Counted from the first letter of the stretch, positions 53,080-60,334 are shown. The stretch: 64,000 nt of DNA from an uncultured Porphyromonadaceae bacterium (GCA_905202215.1 CAJKRG010000001.1:62001-126000), one strand, 5' to 3'. Notes: generated by a model not told the origin, from the sequence alone. A program made the numbers and translations.

Positions 53080-53475
53080 CTTGAGACTAAGCATTTTACC
53101 TTTGATGAGATGTGTACAACTTCTCATGACGATTTACGATTGAAAAATCGTGAGGGTGCATTAAAGTTCGTTAACAATCTCTTTAATGTTATGTGTGTCC
53201 TTGAATTCATTCGTGAAGCCTATGGACAACCTATTGCTATTACTTCCGGATTCCGTTCTTCTGCTCTTAATACTCGAGTAGGAGGTGTCCCCAAGTCCTG
53301 CCACCTGATTGGACGTGCTGCCGATATCCGTCCCGCTTCTCACATTCCTAACAATTCGCCTCTATTCGAAAAAGAGATTCGTTCTCTCATGACCGCTGTT
53401 CGCAAAGCTAAAGATTTTGGTCTTCTTGGCTATGTCGAATATCATCCCTATTACATTCATATTAATCTTCCTTAG
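53071..53475 (+). CDS. M15-family peptidase (phage-encoded)
   Basis: A 134-residue zinc peptidase of the M15_3 type often seen in Bacteroidota microviruses. Ligands are visible: SCHLIGRAAD with His78 and Asp85, and EYHPYYIHI with His125/His130 in the C-terminal metal/catalytic segment. The family cleaves peptidoglycan peptides (D,D- or L,D-bonds), so it may serve cell entry or host lysis. It has no signal peptide. The start codon lies in the attL XerD arm, so the 5' leader changes between integrated and circular forms. It is followed 3 bp later by a 38-aa ORF. Confidence 0.9.
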   Translation: MLNLETKHFTFDEMCTTSHDDLRLKNREGALKFVNNLFNVMCVLEFIREAYGQPIAITSGFRSSALNTRVGGVPKSCHLIGRAADIRPASHIPNNSPLFEKEIRSLMTAVRKAKDFGLLGYVEYHPYYIHINLP

Positions 53476-53478
53476 CCT

Positions 53479-53595
53479 ATGGAAAAATTCAAAAAGTTCG
53501 TTCGCATTCTTCGCATGGTAGTTGAGTTCATTCAATATGTTCTCAACTATCTTCCCTATCAATTTAAATCTCGTAAAAATGAAAAAAGTCGGTAA
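53479..53595 (+). CDS. Tiny phage ORF, 38 aa, amphipathic/hydrophobic
   Basis: ATG at 53479 to TAA at 53593-53595 encodes MEKFKKFVRILRMV, then a hydrophobic stretch (VVEFIQYVLNYLPYQF, about residues 14-29) and a basic tail (KSRKNEKSR). It is only 3 bp after the peptidase stop and overlaps the next ORF by 17 bp, a compact arrangement typical of real microvirus genes. A short basic-hydrophobic-basic peptide could be a membrane-active or lysis peptide (compare gene E of phiX174 in role only), but no homology is claimed and it could be a chance ORF. Confidence 0.5.
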   Translation: MEKFKKFVRILRMVVEFIQYVLNYLPYQFKSRKNEKSR

Positions 53596-53767
53596 TATTC
53601 GTCCTTATATCATTGGCCCTTCTGCCAATCTCGTTCCTCCTTCTCAGTATACTTATACTGGTCAACTCTTTTCTATCAATTTTGCTGATTTCGTCTTTTT
53701 TGTTGGTAACAAAAAAGGTTCTGGCAATCCTCGCGTTAAAGTTACTATTAAACTTCTTGATGATTAA
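53579..53767 (+). CDS. Small basic phage protein, 62 aa, unknown function
   Basis: The frame is open from an ATG at 53522, but the ATG at 53579 (MKKVGNIRPYIIGPS) gives a more natural start: the 19 upstream codons overlap the 38-aa ORF fully and look unconserved. The product has scattered Lys/Arg and a C-terminal RVKVTIKLLDD strand. It ends 2 bp before VP1. In location it corresponds to small accessory genes next to the capsid gene in microviruses; a DNA-binding/packaging role like the J protein is possible but unsupported by motif. Confidence 0.6.
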   Translation: MKKVGNIRPYIIGPSANLVPPSQYTYTGQLFSINFADFVFFVGNKKGSGNPRVKVTIKLLDD

Positions 53768-53769
53768 CT

Positions 53770-55974
53770 ATGGGTGTATTCTCTAAAAATGAGCAACCCA
53801 CTGAGAAAATCAAGCGTTCTACCTATGACCGTTCATGGCAGAACTCCCTTACCATGAAGTATGGATATTTATATCCGTGCTTCTGTAAGGAAACATTCTC
53901 TGGTTGCTCCTGGCATATAGATGCCGCCGCAGGACTTCGTTTCCTGCCTACTTTCTTCCCTCTGCAGACAAAGCAGCGCTGTTCTATTGACTTTTTCTAC
54001 GTTCGTTCCCGTAACTTGTGGAAAGGTTTTAAAAACTTCAAGTTTCAGACTGGTAAACATGATGGTCTTCCTCGTCTTTCTGAGCGCAATAAGATGGTTC
54101 ATTCTAAGACCGGATCTCTTGGAGATTTTTTAAATCTTCCTTCTACGATTGTAGGTGCTAATACTATTAAGTATTCATCTGATTTCTTTGCTCCGATCTA
54201 TTCTCCTACGAATTCTTCTAATACGACTTTTAAGCTTGTTAGCTATTCTTTTACTCCAGCCCGTGAATTAATTAATGAACCTGTCGGTTCTGAAAATGAG
54301 GGGTATCGTTTTATTACTCTCAAATCTATTAGTCCCTCATCTGGTTCTTTCGGTAGTATTGCTAAATCTGATATAAGCCTTTTTACTCCTGCTGGTGATG
54401 GCGATCTTGTTGATTTTAATGCTTATGCAGCTGCATATCGTAAGCTTCCTCTTAGCGGCCCTCTTCCTTCCGCTGTTCTTTCTGGATTAAAGGCTGGTAC
54501 TCTTAAATTCTATGGTTCTACTTCTGTATCTTTGAATGGTTCTTCTACTGTTACTGTTTCAGATAAAAGTGCTTCCGGCGATCCTCTGTTTCAACTCGGT
54601 AAGGATGGCTCTGTTTATATTCTCGAACCGTCTCGCCAGTATGATCTTCCGTACTATTCTCTTTTTATTGGTGTTCTCTTCGGTTCTATTCCGAACCCTC
54701 CTTCCTCTGCTCTTTATGAATCTCTGTCTCAAATGCCTACTTTAACCGTCCTTGTTGGTGATTCTGAGGCATTTCAGATTGTAGAGGCTACTTCCGTTCT
54801 TGATTCTATTCCTTATGAGATCAATGCTCTTCCGTTCCGTGCATATGAACAGATTTACAATGCTTTCTATCGTGATGATCGTAACAACCCTTATGTTGTA
54901 AATGGTGAGTACGATCCTAACGTCTTTCTTCCGTCTTATGATGGTGGTATTGACGATAATACTTACGAACTCCGTAAACGTAATTGGGAGCAGGATTTTC
55001 TTACCACTGCCATGCCGTCACCTCAGTATGGCAACGCCCCTCTTGTAGGTATTACTGAAGCCGGTTCCCTTGTCTTTTCTGATCCTAACGGTGATCTTTT
55101 TGCCTCTAAGATTCAGACAGATGAAAACGGTGCTACTGTAGGTTTCGAGACGACTCGATCTTCTTCTGCTAATAAAACTTTGGTCAGCTTCGTTAATAGT
55201 GGTATTTCTATTAATGATCTTCGTGGCGTCAATTCCTTGCAGCGTTATCTTGAGGCAAATATTCGTCGTGGTCTTCGTTACCAGGATCAGATCAAGAGCC
55301 ATTACGGTGTCGATGTTTCCTATGCTGAACTTGATATGCCGGAATTCCTCGGTTCTGTTAACCTTTCTGTTAATGTTGATCAGATTAATCAGACTGCGCC
55401 CGGTGATGGTGATCCTCTTGGCGCTTATGCCGGACAGATGTCTGCTATCGGAGGAGGAAAAACTATTAACAAGTATACAGATGAAGACGGATTTATTATC
55501 GGTCTTATTTCTGTGGTTCCGGTTCCTTGTTACTCTCAGCTTCTTCCGAAGTTCTTTACCAAGATCAACGACCCCCTCGAATACTATTCTCCCGAATTTG
55601 CGTACCTCGGTATGCAGCCCATCAAGTATGATCAAGTATGTCCGCTTCAGGCCGCCAATCAAGGTGTCTCCTTGGACGCGACTTATGGTTATCAGCGCGC
55701 ATGGTATGAATATATGTCTGATGTTGATGAGATTCACGGACAGTTCCGTACTACTCTTAACAACTACGTTCTGTCTCGTGTCTTTAACACTGTTCCCTCG
55801 CTCAATTCTGACTTTCTTACCGTAGATCCTTCTCAGCTTAACGATGTCTTTTCTATTTCTGAAGTAGAGATCGATGGTAAAAAAGTTCAGCTTGATACCA
55901 TTCTCGGCCAAGTTCACTTTAAGGTTTCTTTCGAGGCTCCGATACCTCGCTTCGGAACGCCTCGTCTTGAATAG
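53770..55974 (+). CDS. Microviridae major capsid protein VP1
   Basis: A 734-residue single-jelly-roll capsid protein. The N-terminus KRSTYDRSWQNSLTMKYGYLYP and FLPTFFPLQTKQRCSIDFFYVRSRNLW, and the C-terminal block QANQGVSLDATYGYQRAWYEY with DEIHGQFR, are the usual VP1 signatures. It forms the T=1 shell of 60 copies that packages the circular ssDNA genome. At 734 residues it is longer than gokushovirus VP1 (around 550) and at the long side for Alpavirinae, with extra sequence between about residues 130 and 330 that likely makes surface protrusions. A strong hairpin terminator follows the stop. Confidence 0.95.
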   Translation: MGVFSKNEQPTEKIKRSTYDRSWQNSLTMKYGYLYPCFCKETFSGCSWHIDAAAGLRFLPTFFPLQTKQRCSIDFFYVRSRNLWKGFKNFKFQTGKHDGLPRLSERNKMVHSKTGSLGDFLNLPSTIVGANTIKYSSDFFAPIYSPTNSSNTTFKLVSYSFTPARELINEPVGSENEGYRFITLKSISPSSGSFGSIAKSDISLFTPAGDGDLVDFNAYAAAYRKLPLSGPLPSAVLSGLKAGTLKFYGSTSVSLNGSSTVTVSDKSASGDPLFQLGKDGSVYILEPSRQYDLPYYSLFIGVLFGSIPNPPSSALYESLSQMPTLTVLVGDSEAFQIVEATSVLDSIPYEINALPFRAYEQIYNAFYRDDRNNPYVVNGEYDPNVFLPSYDGGIDDNTYELRKRNWEQDFLTTAMPSPQYGNAPLVGITEAGSLVFSDPNGDLFASKIQTDENGATVGFETTRSSSANKTLVSFVNSGISINDLRGVNSLQRYLEANIRRGLRYQDQIKSHYGVDVSYAELDMPEFLGSVNLSVNVDQINQTAPGDGDPLGAYAGQMSAIGGGKTINKYTDEDGFIIGLISVVPVPCYSQLLPKFFTKINDPLEYYSPEFAYLGMQPIKYDQVCPLQAANQGVSLDATYGYQRAWYEYMSDVDEIHGQFRTTLNNYVLSRVFNTVPSLNSDFLTVDPSQLNDVFSISEVEIDGKKVQLDTILGQVHFKVSFEAPIPRFGTPRLE

Positions 55975-55982
55975 GAGGTTAG

Positions 55983-56006
55983 AGGAGGGAAGTCCTCTTC
56001 CCTCCT
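55983..56006 (+). terminator. Terminator after VP1
   Basis: Perfect 10-bp stem AGGAGGGAAG (55983-55992) with CTTCCCTCCT (55997-56006), TCCT loop, followed by TT. It lies 9 bp beyond the VP1 stop. Confidence 0.8.
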
Positions 56007-56383
56007 TTAGGCGCATGTCACGAATCTCATTAGTTTTAAAGAGATGGTTTATAAGTTTATATCTTTTCTTTTCTTATTTCCCTATCTTTAACCTCAACTA
56101 CTCTCTACTGCAAACCTCCACCCATGCAACGCATGGGTTCGTGACTCAAAAGCTTTCGTCTGATGCCCTAATTAAGCCCGAGACTCGCTCGCGAAGCGTA
56201 GCGCTACTGCTCTATCTCCTCTGCAAACAGGCCTCGGACCCCTTTATTATTTATATCCTGCCTTTAGGTAGGATATAAATGATAAAATGGCAGTGTCAAG
56301 TGCAGCATGGCTTAAATGCCCGCGAAATCAGTTTCGCGAAAATTTCGTATCTTTGTCTTACCTATAAACAATTAATTACAATT
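56007..56383 (+). promoter_or_regulatory. Hairpin-rich non-coding region of the phage with promoter (candidate ssDNA origin/control region)
   Basis: Besides the terminator, three hairpins occur: ACCCATG/CATGGGT (56120-56138, 5-nt loop), a 13-bp stem with one wobble (56250-56262 / 56267-56279, TTTA loop) and CGCGAAA/TTTCGCG (56321-56338, TCAG loop). The last abuts the -7 box TATCTTTG (56348-56355) that should drive the 101-aa ORF, VP2 and VP4. In a ssDNA genome such stem-loops are candidates for replication origin, packaging or single-strand promoter functions. The frames open here show no recognisable product. Confidence 0.55.
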
Positions 56384-56689
56384 ATGATCAATGCACTTAA
56401 AAATCGATCGTGTAAAACTCGTGCCTATAACGCGGACATGCGTCATGTTCAAGGCAATCTTGCGATCACCCCCGCACAAATGAATATTATGACAAATAAA
56501 GGCATGCCTGTTTCTGCTGCCGCTCTGTCTCCGGATCTCTTCGATGACGGCCATCTCGGATCTGATCCGCACGTTCCATTCGAACTTCGCCGTGGTGTTG
56601 ACTTCTCCCAGGTTGCCGAGTACCAGGCCGAATGTCGTTCTAAGGTTAAGTCTGCTGTAGAATCTGCTTCTAATGGCTCCAAAGATTGA
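56384..56689 (+). CDS. Small phage protein, 101 aa, putative internal scaffolding (VP3-like)
   Basis: The frame opens at 56279, but the -7 box at 56348 places the transcript start near 56362, so the ATG at 56384 (MINALKNRSCKTRAYNAD) is chosen. The product is hydrophilic with a central NIMTNKGMPVSAAALSPDLF segment and an acidic/basic C-terminal helix (FSQVAEYQAECRSKVKSAV). The position just before the pilot gene and the small size suit an internal scaffolding protein of microviruses; similarity to VP3 is not clear, so function is tentative. It overlaps the VP2 start by 17 bp. Confidence 0.75.
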   Translation: MINALKNRSCKTRAYNADMRHVQGNLAITPAQMNIMTNKGMPVSAAALSPDLFDDGHLGSDPHVPFELRRGVDFSQVAEYQAECRSKVKSAVESASNGSKD

Positions 56690-57863
56690 TCTTCCTAAAA
56701 TTGAGCCACCTGATCATGTTGACTTACCTGATTGGCGCAATTACGATAACGCCGTCAAACCCTCTGATCCTGTTGGCTCTTCATCTCGCTCTTTTAATAT
56801 GGATTGGTTAGGAACTGCTCTTGGTGCTGCTGGCGGTCTTTTTAGTTCGTTCTTCTCGAATAGGTCTATTAATAAACAGATCAAGGCCCAGCAACGTGAG
56901 AATGAGTTAAACCGTCAGTTCAACTCCGCTGAAGCCCAGAAGTCTCGCGATTTCGCTTCATTAATGTTTGATCGTGAAAATGCTTACAATGATCCTAAGG
57001 CTGTAATTCAACGATTGCAGTCTGCCGGAATAAACCCTGCTCTTGCTTATGGATCCTTTGCTGATTCTTCTTCTATTTCTTCTAATGCGGAAGCCAGTTC
57101 CGGAGGATCGATTACGCCGAGTCCTCTCGATACTTCGGGCATTGTTAGTGCTGGCCAATCTTATATTAATGCTCGTGTTGCTGAGTCGCAGGCTTCTTTG
57201 AATGAGGCTCAAGCTTCGCGCATTCGTGCTGAGACTCCTTTGGCTTCTCAGATTCAGCAATCTGTTATCGATCTTAATAAGTCTGGTGTTAAGCTTAATC
57301 TTTCTAAATCAGCTTATACTGATGAGGATCGTAATTTGCTTCCTGAAAAGCTTAACAATCTTAAACAATCTACTGAGAATTTGCGCCAAACTTTGTCTAA
57401 TTTAAAGTCTGAGGGTCTTATTCTTGGTGAAAATTATAAGCAAGCTATTTCAGAGACTCACATTAAGCAAGTCATGTCTGATTATGCTGAAAAAATGGGC
57501 CAGGCTCAATTGGATAATCTTATTGCCTCCACAAAACATCTTTTCTCTTGGGCTAAACTTAATGACGCTAATGCTGCTCAGGTTGCTGCCCTTACTCCTC
57601 TTTTGACAGAGTGGTATCAAGATGCAAATACCATTCAAGGTTTTGAAGCTGATCAGTATACCGGTTTATCTGCTACTCAGGCTTTCGGAACTATTCTTGG
57701 CTGGAAAAAAGATGAGATTGAAGCGCATATCGCTTCTTTGCAGGCCGGTGCTACAGGTCGCGATGTCGATTGGCTTTCTAATGCTACTTCTTTTGCTACT
57801 TTTGTTATTGGTGCTTATCTTCTTCGTGGTAAAAGTCCCAAAGCAATTGGTGGCTTCAAATGA
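56673..57863 (+). CDS. Microviridae DNA pilot/minor spike protein VP2
   Basis: A 396-residue protein with the VP2/pilot pattern: a glycine-rich hydrophobic helix near the N-terminus (LGTALGAAGGLFSSFF, about residues 49-64), a coiled-coil segment (INKQIKAQQRENELNRQFNS), the hallmark RLQSAGINPALAYG (from Arg114), a serine/glycine-rich part and further long helices. In microviruses VP2 forms a DNA-translocating tube through the envelope. It overlaps the 101-aa ORF and ends before a hairpin at 57870-57898. Confidence 0.93.
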   Translation: MAPKIDLPKIEPPDHVDLPDWRNYDNAVKPSDPVGSSSRSFNMDWLGTALGAAGGLFSSFFSNRSINKQIKAQQRENELNRQFNSAEAQKSRDFASLMFDRENAYNDPKAVIQRLQSAGINPALAYGSFADSSSISSNAEASSGGSITPSPLDTSGIVSAGQSYINARVAESQASLNEAQASRIRAETPLASQIQQSVIDLNKSGVKLNLSKSAYTDEDRNLLPEKLNNLKQSTENLRQTLSNLKSEGLILGENYKQAISETHIKQVMSDYAEKMGQAQLDNLIASTKHLFSWAKLNDANAAQVAALTPLLTEWYQDANTIQGFEADQYTGLSATQAFGTILGWKKDEIEAHIASLQAGATGRDVDWLSNATSFATFVIGAYLLRGKSPKAIGGFK

Positions 57864-57869
57864 TTAAAG

Positions 57870-57898
57870 AATGGCCAAGGATATAATCCTTGGCTATT
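57870..57898 (+). terminator. Hairpin between VP2 and VP4
   Basis: Stem GCCAAGGAT (57874-57882) with ATCCTTGGC (57886-57894), ATA loop, extended outward by four pairs including one G-T, then TTTC. It may terminate or attenuate before VP4. It overlaps the first in-frame ATG of the VP4 frame (57871), which argues against that start. Confidence 0.65.
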
Positions 57899-57960
57899 TC
57901 CTTGTCAAATTATGTGTAACTGACACAAAACGTCAAGTTACTACTAAAACTTTATCTGTT

Positions 57961-59361
57961 ATGTGTTCTCGCCCTAAACTTATTATTAATCCACAATCGA
58001 AATACTTGCTTCATAATTCCGATACTGTTTTCGTATGTGGCTGTGAATATCGTCCTTATGAAGTTCTTGCCACACTGTGTGTTCGTTCTCTTTTAAAAGA
58101 CTATGAATTAGACGTTTGTTCTTGTGAGGACATTCTTTTTATTAAGGATAGTTCTTATATCGTTGTTGGTGGCAATCGTTTTCCATTGTTTATTGCATTG
58201 CCTTGTGGTACATGTATGGAGTGTCATTCGGATTATCGTAAGGAAATTGAGAATCGTGCCTTGATCGAAGCTTCTCATTCCGGTACTGTCATATTTTATA
58301 CGCTTACATATGACGACTACCATTTGCCCACACATGGTCTTGTTAAATCACATGTGGTTTCTGCTTTTAAACGTCTTCGTACTCATATAGATCGCTATCT
58401 CGGTTTTTCTTGTCATTTTACTAACTTATATGTTGGTGAGTATGGTACCGATGAACGTTATACCTTGCGTCCTCACTATCATGGTTTGCTTTTTATCGAA
58501 GAGTCTTTGACGCCTCACCAGATTTTTGAACTCTGGTCGATGTTTTTTTCCTTTAATCGTTCTGATTTTTATCAGAAACACCCAAATTTAAAGCATTGGT
58601 GGTATCATGGTGATCGTTTCGACTTCCAGGTAGCTCGATCTGTTCCGGCACTTACTCGGTACGTTACCAAGTACATTACTAAGCAATATATCTTTAATGA
58701 TGATTCACGCTTTTCTGTTGCTAAGGAACGTGATGAACGTCATTGGAATAAACCTTTTGTTCAGATGCCCAAATCTATTGGTTTGGGCTGTAAGTATATA
58801 GACTTTTATAAGGATTTCATACTTAAGTCTTCCGATCTCTCTATTACTATTAATTGTCATGGTACGTATCTTCGTATAGGTATTCCTCGTATCTTTATAC
58901 AGAAGCTTTTCAAGTCTCTTGGTAAAGTTTGTGTTAACGCTCTTTATTATTTTCATATTGCAAATCGTCTTATTGGCCGTATGGTTGATGTCGGTTTCCG
59001 ACTCGAGGAAATTGATCGTTATAAATCATGGCTTGATAAATACAATTATCTTGGTTGGTTTAATTTAAAACGTTCAACAGCTAAGCGTCTTGATATAGTT
59101 TTTGCTTGTTATGATCAGTTGAGAGATCATCGTGTGATCGCAAATCTTTTTCACAAGATCATTTTTGATTATCTTTCGACTTGTTATTCGAATGATGAAT
59201 TCTATCAAAATATTCAATTAAAGTCTTCTTTTTATAAAAATAAGGTTTTGCCCGATACTGATTATAAATCTCGTATTCTTGATAAACGTCTTAAAGCTGA
59301 AAATGATGTTAATTTCACTAAAAAGAAGTTAATAAGTAGTGCATTTGATTCGTTTAATTAG
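57961..59361 (+). CDS. Microviridae replication initiation protein VP4 (HUH endonuclease-like)
   Basis: A 466-residue protein using the ATG at 57961, where the classical VP4 opening MCSRPKLIINPQSKYL begins; the 30 codons upstream overlap a hairpin and do not resemble the family. Motifs: a Cys pair CGTCMEC followed by RKEIENRALIEA, the HUH-type metal site RPHYHGLLF (His172, His174) and the catalytic tyrosine segment YVTKYITK (Tyr234, Tyr238). It nicks the double-stranded replicative form and starts rolling-circle replication. The stop (TAG 59359-59361) touches a promoter-like box and attR follows 24 bp later. Confidence 0.93.
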   Translation: MCSRPKLIINPQSKYLLHNSDTVFVCGCEYRPYEVLATLCVRSLLKDYELDVCSCEDILFIKDSSYIVVGGNRFPLFIALPCGTCMECHSDYRKEIENRALIEASHSGTVIFYTLTYDDYHLPTHGLVKSHVVSAFKRLRTHIDRYLGFSCHFTNLYVGEYGTDERYTLRPHYHGLLFIEESLTPHQIFELWSMFFSFNRSDFYQKHPNLKHWWYHGDRFDFQVARSVPALTRYVTKYITKQYIFNDDSRFSVAKERDERHWNKPFVQMPKSIGLGCKYIDFYKDFILKSSDLSITINCHGTYLRIGIPRIFIQKLFKSLGKVCVNALYYFHIANRLIGRMVDVGFRLEEIDRYKSWLDKYNYLGWFNLKRSTAKRLDIVFACYDQLRDHRVIANLFHKIIFDYLSTCYSNDEFYQNIQLKSSFYKNKVLPDTDYKSRILDKRLKAENDVNFTKKKLISSAFDSFN

Positions 59362-59369
59362 TATCTTTA
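59362..59369 (+). promoter_or_regulatory. -7 promoter-like box at the right end of the prophage
   Basis: TATCTTTA matches seven of eight positions of the Bacteroidota -7 box (last base A instead of G). A TTTG lies 14 bp upstream (59344-59347), a short spacing. In the circular phage it would face the peptidase ATG with a leader of about 27 nt; in the prophage it points into host DNA. It is a modest match, so the promoter call is tentative. Confidence 0.45.
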
Positions 59370-59383
59370 CTTCGTTCTTAAAA

Positions 59384-59411
59384 ATGTTTCATAATTACTA
59401 TTATGTTAAAT
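59384..59411 (+). repeat. attR, dif-type XerCD site
   Basis: XerC arm ATGTTTCATAA (59384-59394), centre TTACTA (59395-59400), XerD arm TTATGTTAAAT (59401-59411). The XerD arm equals the E. coli dif XerD half as I recall it. Recombination with attL restores a host site of XerC arm TTGTTTCATAA, centre TTACTA, XerD arm TTATGTTAAAT. Confidence 0.88.
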
Positions 59412-59494
59412 AGCCTTTTTGAGAGAATAAGGAGGTACTCTATTTCTTGATCTGATAAGCTTTTTATATTTGTGGTTTGATTCATGTGCACGTC

Positions 59495-59525
59495 TTTGTC
59501 GGTATTCAGATTTTATGTACTTTTG
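59495..59525 (+). promoter_or_regulatory. Host promoter for the nfnAB-type operon
   Basis: TTTG at 59495-59498, 19-bp spacer, TACTTTTG at 59518-59525, ending 20 bp before the ATG at 59546. It lies outside the prophage, so the host operon keeps its own promoter. Confidence 0.75.
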
Positions 59526-59545
59526 CATAGCTAATTATAGAACGC

Positions 59546-60334
59546 ATGAATCGAATTATTGAGAAATCATATTTTTCGGAAAAAGTAGTAAAACTGGTCG
59601 TTGATGCGCCTGCCGTTGCCAAGGCCCGCAAACCGGGCCATTTTGTAATTGTGCGCACCGGAGAAGGCGGCGAACGTATTCCGCTTACCATAGCTTCCGC
59701 AAATCCAATCGACGGGACTGTGATGCTCGTCGTTCAGGCTGTCGGTGAATCTACCCGCAAGATCTGCGCCTTGAAACCCGGCGATTGTCTTACGGACCTT
59801 GTCGGTCCTCTCGGGCGGGCTACGGACATCGGCAAACGCGACGGCACAGTTGTGTGCTGTGCTGGTGGAGTCGGAATAGCCCCGCTCCTGCCTATCGTAG
59901 AAGCTATGAAAAAAGCCGGCAATCGTGTGGTAAGTGTCCTTGCGGCCCGTTCTGCAGATCTGATTATATTGGAGGACGAAATCCGCAAATGGTCAGACGA
60001 AGTCATTCTGATGACAGACGATGGAAGCGCTGGTCGAAAAGGACTCGTAACAGCCGGGGTTGAGGAAGTGCTTCAGCGCGAGAAGGTCGCCGAGGTTGTA
60101 GCCATAGGCCCGGCGGTGATGATGAAATTTGTGGCTTTGCTTACAAAAAAATATGATGTGCCGACAATATGTTCGTTAAATACGATAATGGTCGACGGTA
60201 CCGGTATGTGTGGTGCATGTCGGGTAAACGTTGGAGGCAAAATGCGTTTTGTCTGTGTTGACGGTCCTGAATTCGATGCACATCAGGTTGATTTTGATGA
60301 AATGATCATGCGTATGCGTGCCTATGATCTTTGA
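59546..60334 (+). CDS. NfnA/SudB-type FAD- and [2Fe-2S]-containing oxidoreductase subunit
   Basis: A 262-residue ferredoxin-NADP reductase-like protein of the dihydroorotate dehydrogenase electron-transfer subunit family. Features: an N-terminal FAD-binding barrel (GHFVIVRTGEGGERIPLTIA), a nucleotide-binding half (CCAGGVGIAPLLPI, AIGPAVMMKF) and C-terminal cysteines MCGACRV and FVCVDGP for a [2Fe-2S] cluster. Paired with the downstream NADPH-glutamate-synthase-small-subunit-like protein it forms an NfnAB/SudAB-type enzyme linking NADH, NADPH and ferredoxin (or sulfide). It is 16 bp upstream of its partner gene. Confidence 0.9.
   Translation: MNRIIEKSYFSEKVVKLVVDAPAVAKARKPGHFVIVRTGEGGERIPLTIASANPIDGTVMLVVQAVGESTRKICALKPGDCLTDLVGPLGRATDIGKRDGTVVCCAGGVGIAPLLPIVEAMKKAGNRVVSVLAARSADLIILEDEIRKWSDEVILMTDDGSAGRKGLVTAGVEEVLQREKVAEVVAIGPAVMMKFVALLTKKYDVPTICSLNTIMVDGTGMCGACRVNVGGKMRFVCVDGPEFDAHQVDFDEMIMRMRAYDL

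Larger units (their letters stand above)
53052..59411 (+). mobile_element. Complete Microviridae (Alpavirinae-like) prophage integrated at a dif site
   Basis: A unit of about 6,332 bp (from the attL centre at 53063 to 59394) bounded by two dif-like sites. All genes are on the plus strand: M15 peptidase, 38-aa ORF, 62-aa ORF, VP1 capsid, 101-aa ORF, VP2 pilot, VP4 replication protein. It is visibly more AT-rich than the host. No integrase or transposase is encoded; the att sites have XerC arm, 6-bp centre and XerD arm, so host XerCD very likely inserts and excises it, as described for Bacteroidetes microvirus prophages. All core genes are open, so it looks intact and possibly inducible. Confidence 0.93.

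Noticed and set aside
55018..56016. 332-codon minus-strand frame inside VP1
   Set aside because: Antisense to the capsid gene; microvirus genes are all on one strand.
55874..56278. Plus-strand frame running from VP1's end across the hairpin region
   Set aside because: It overlaps VP1 and the terminator and encodes a low-complexity, hairpin-derived sequence; no start context.
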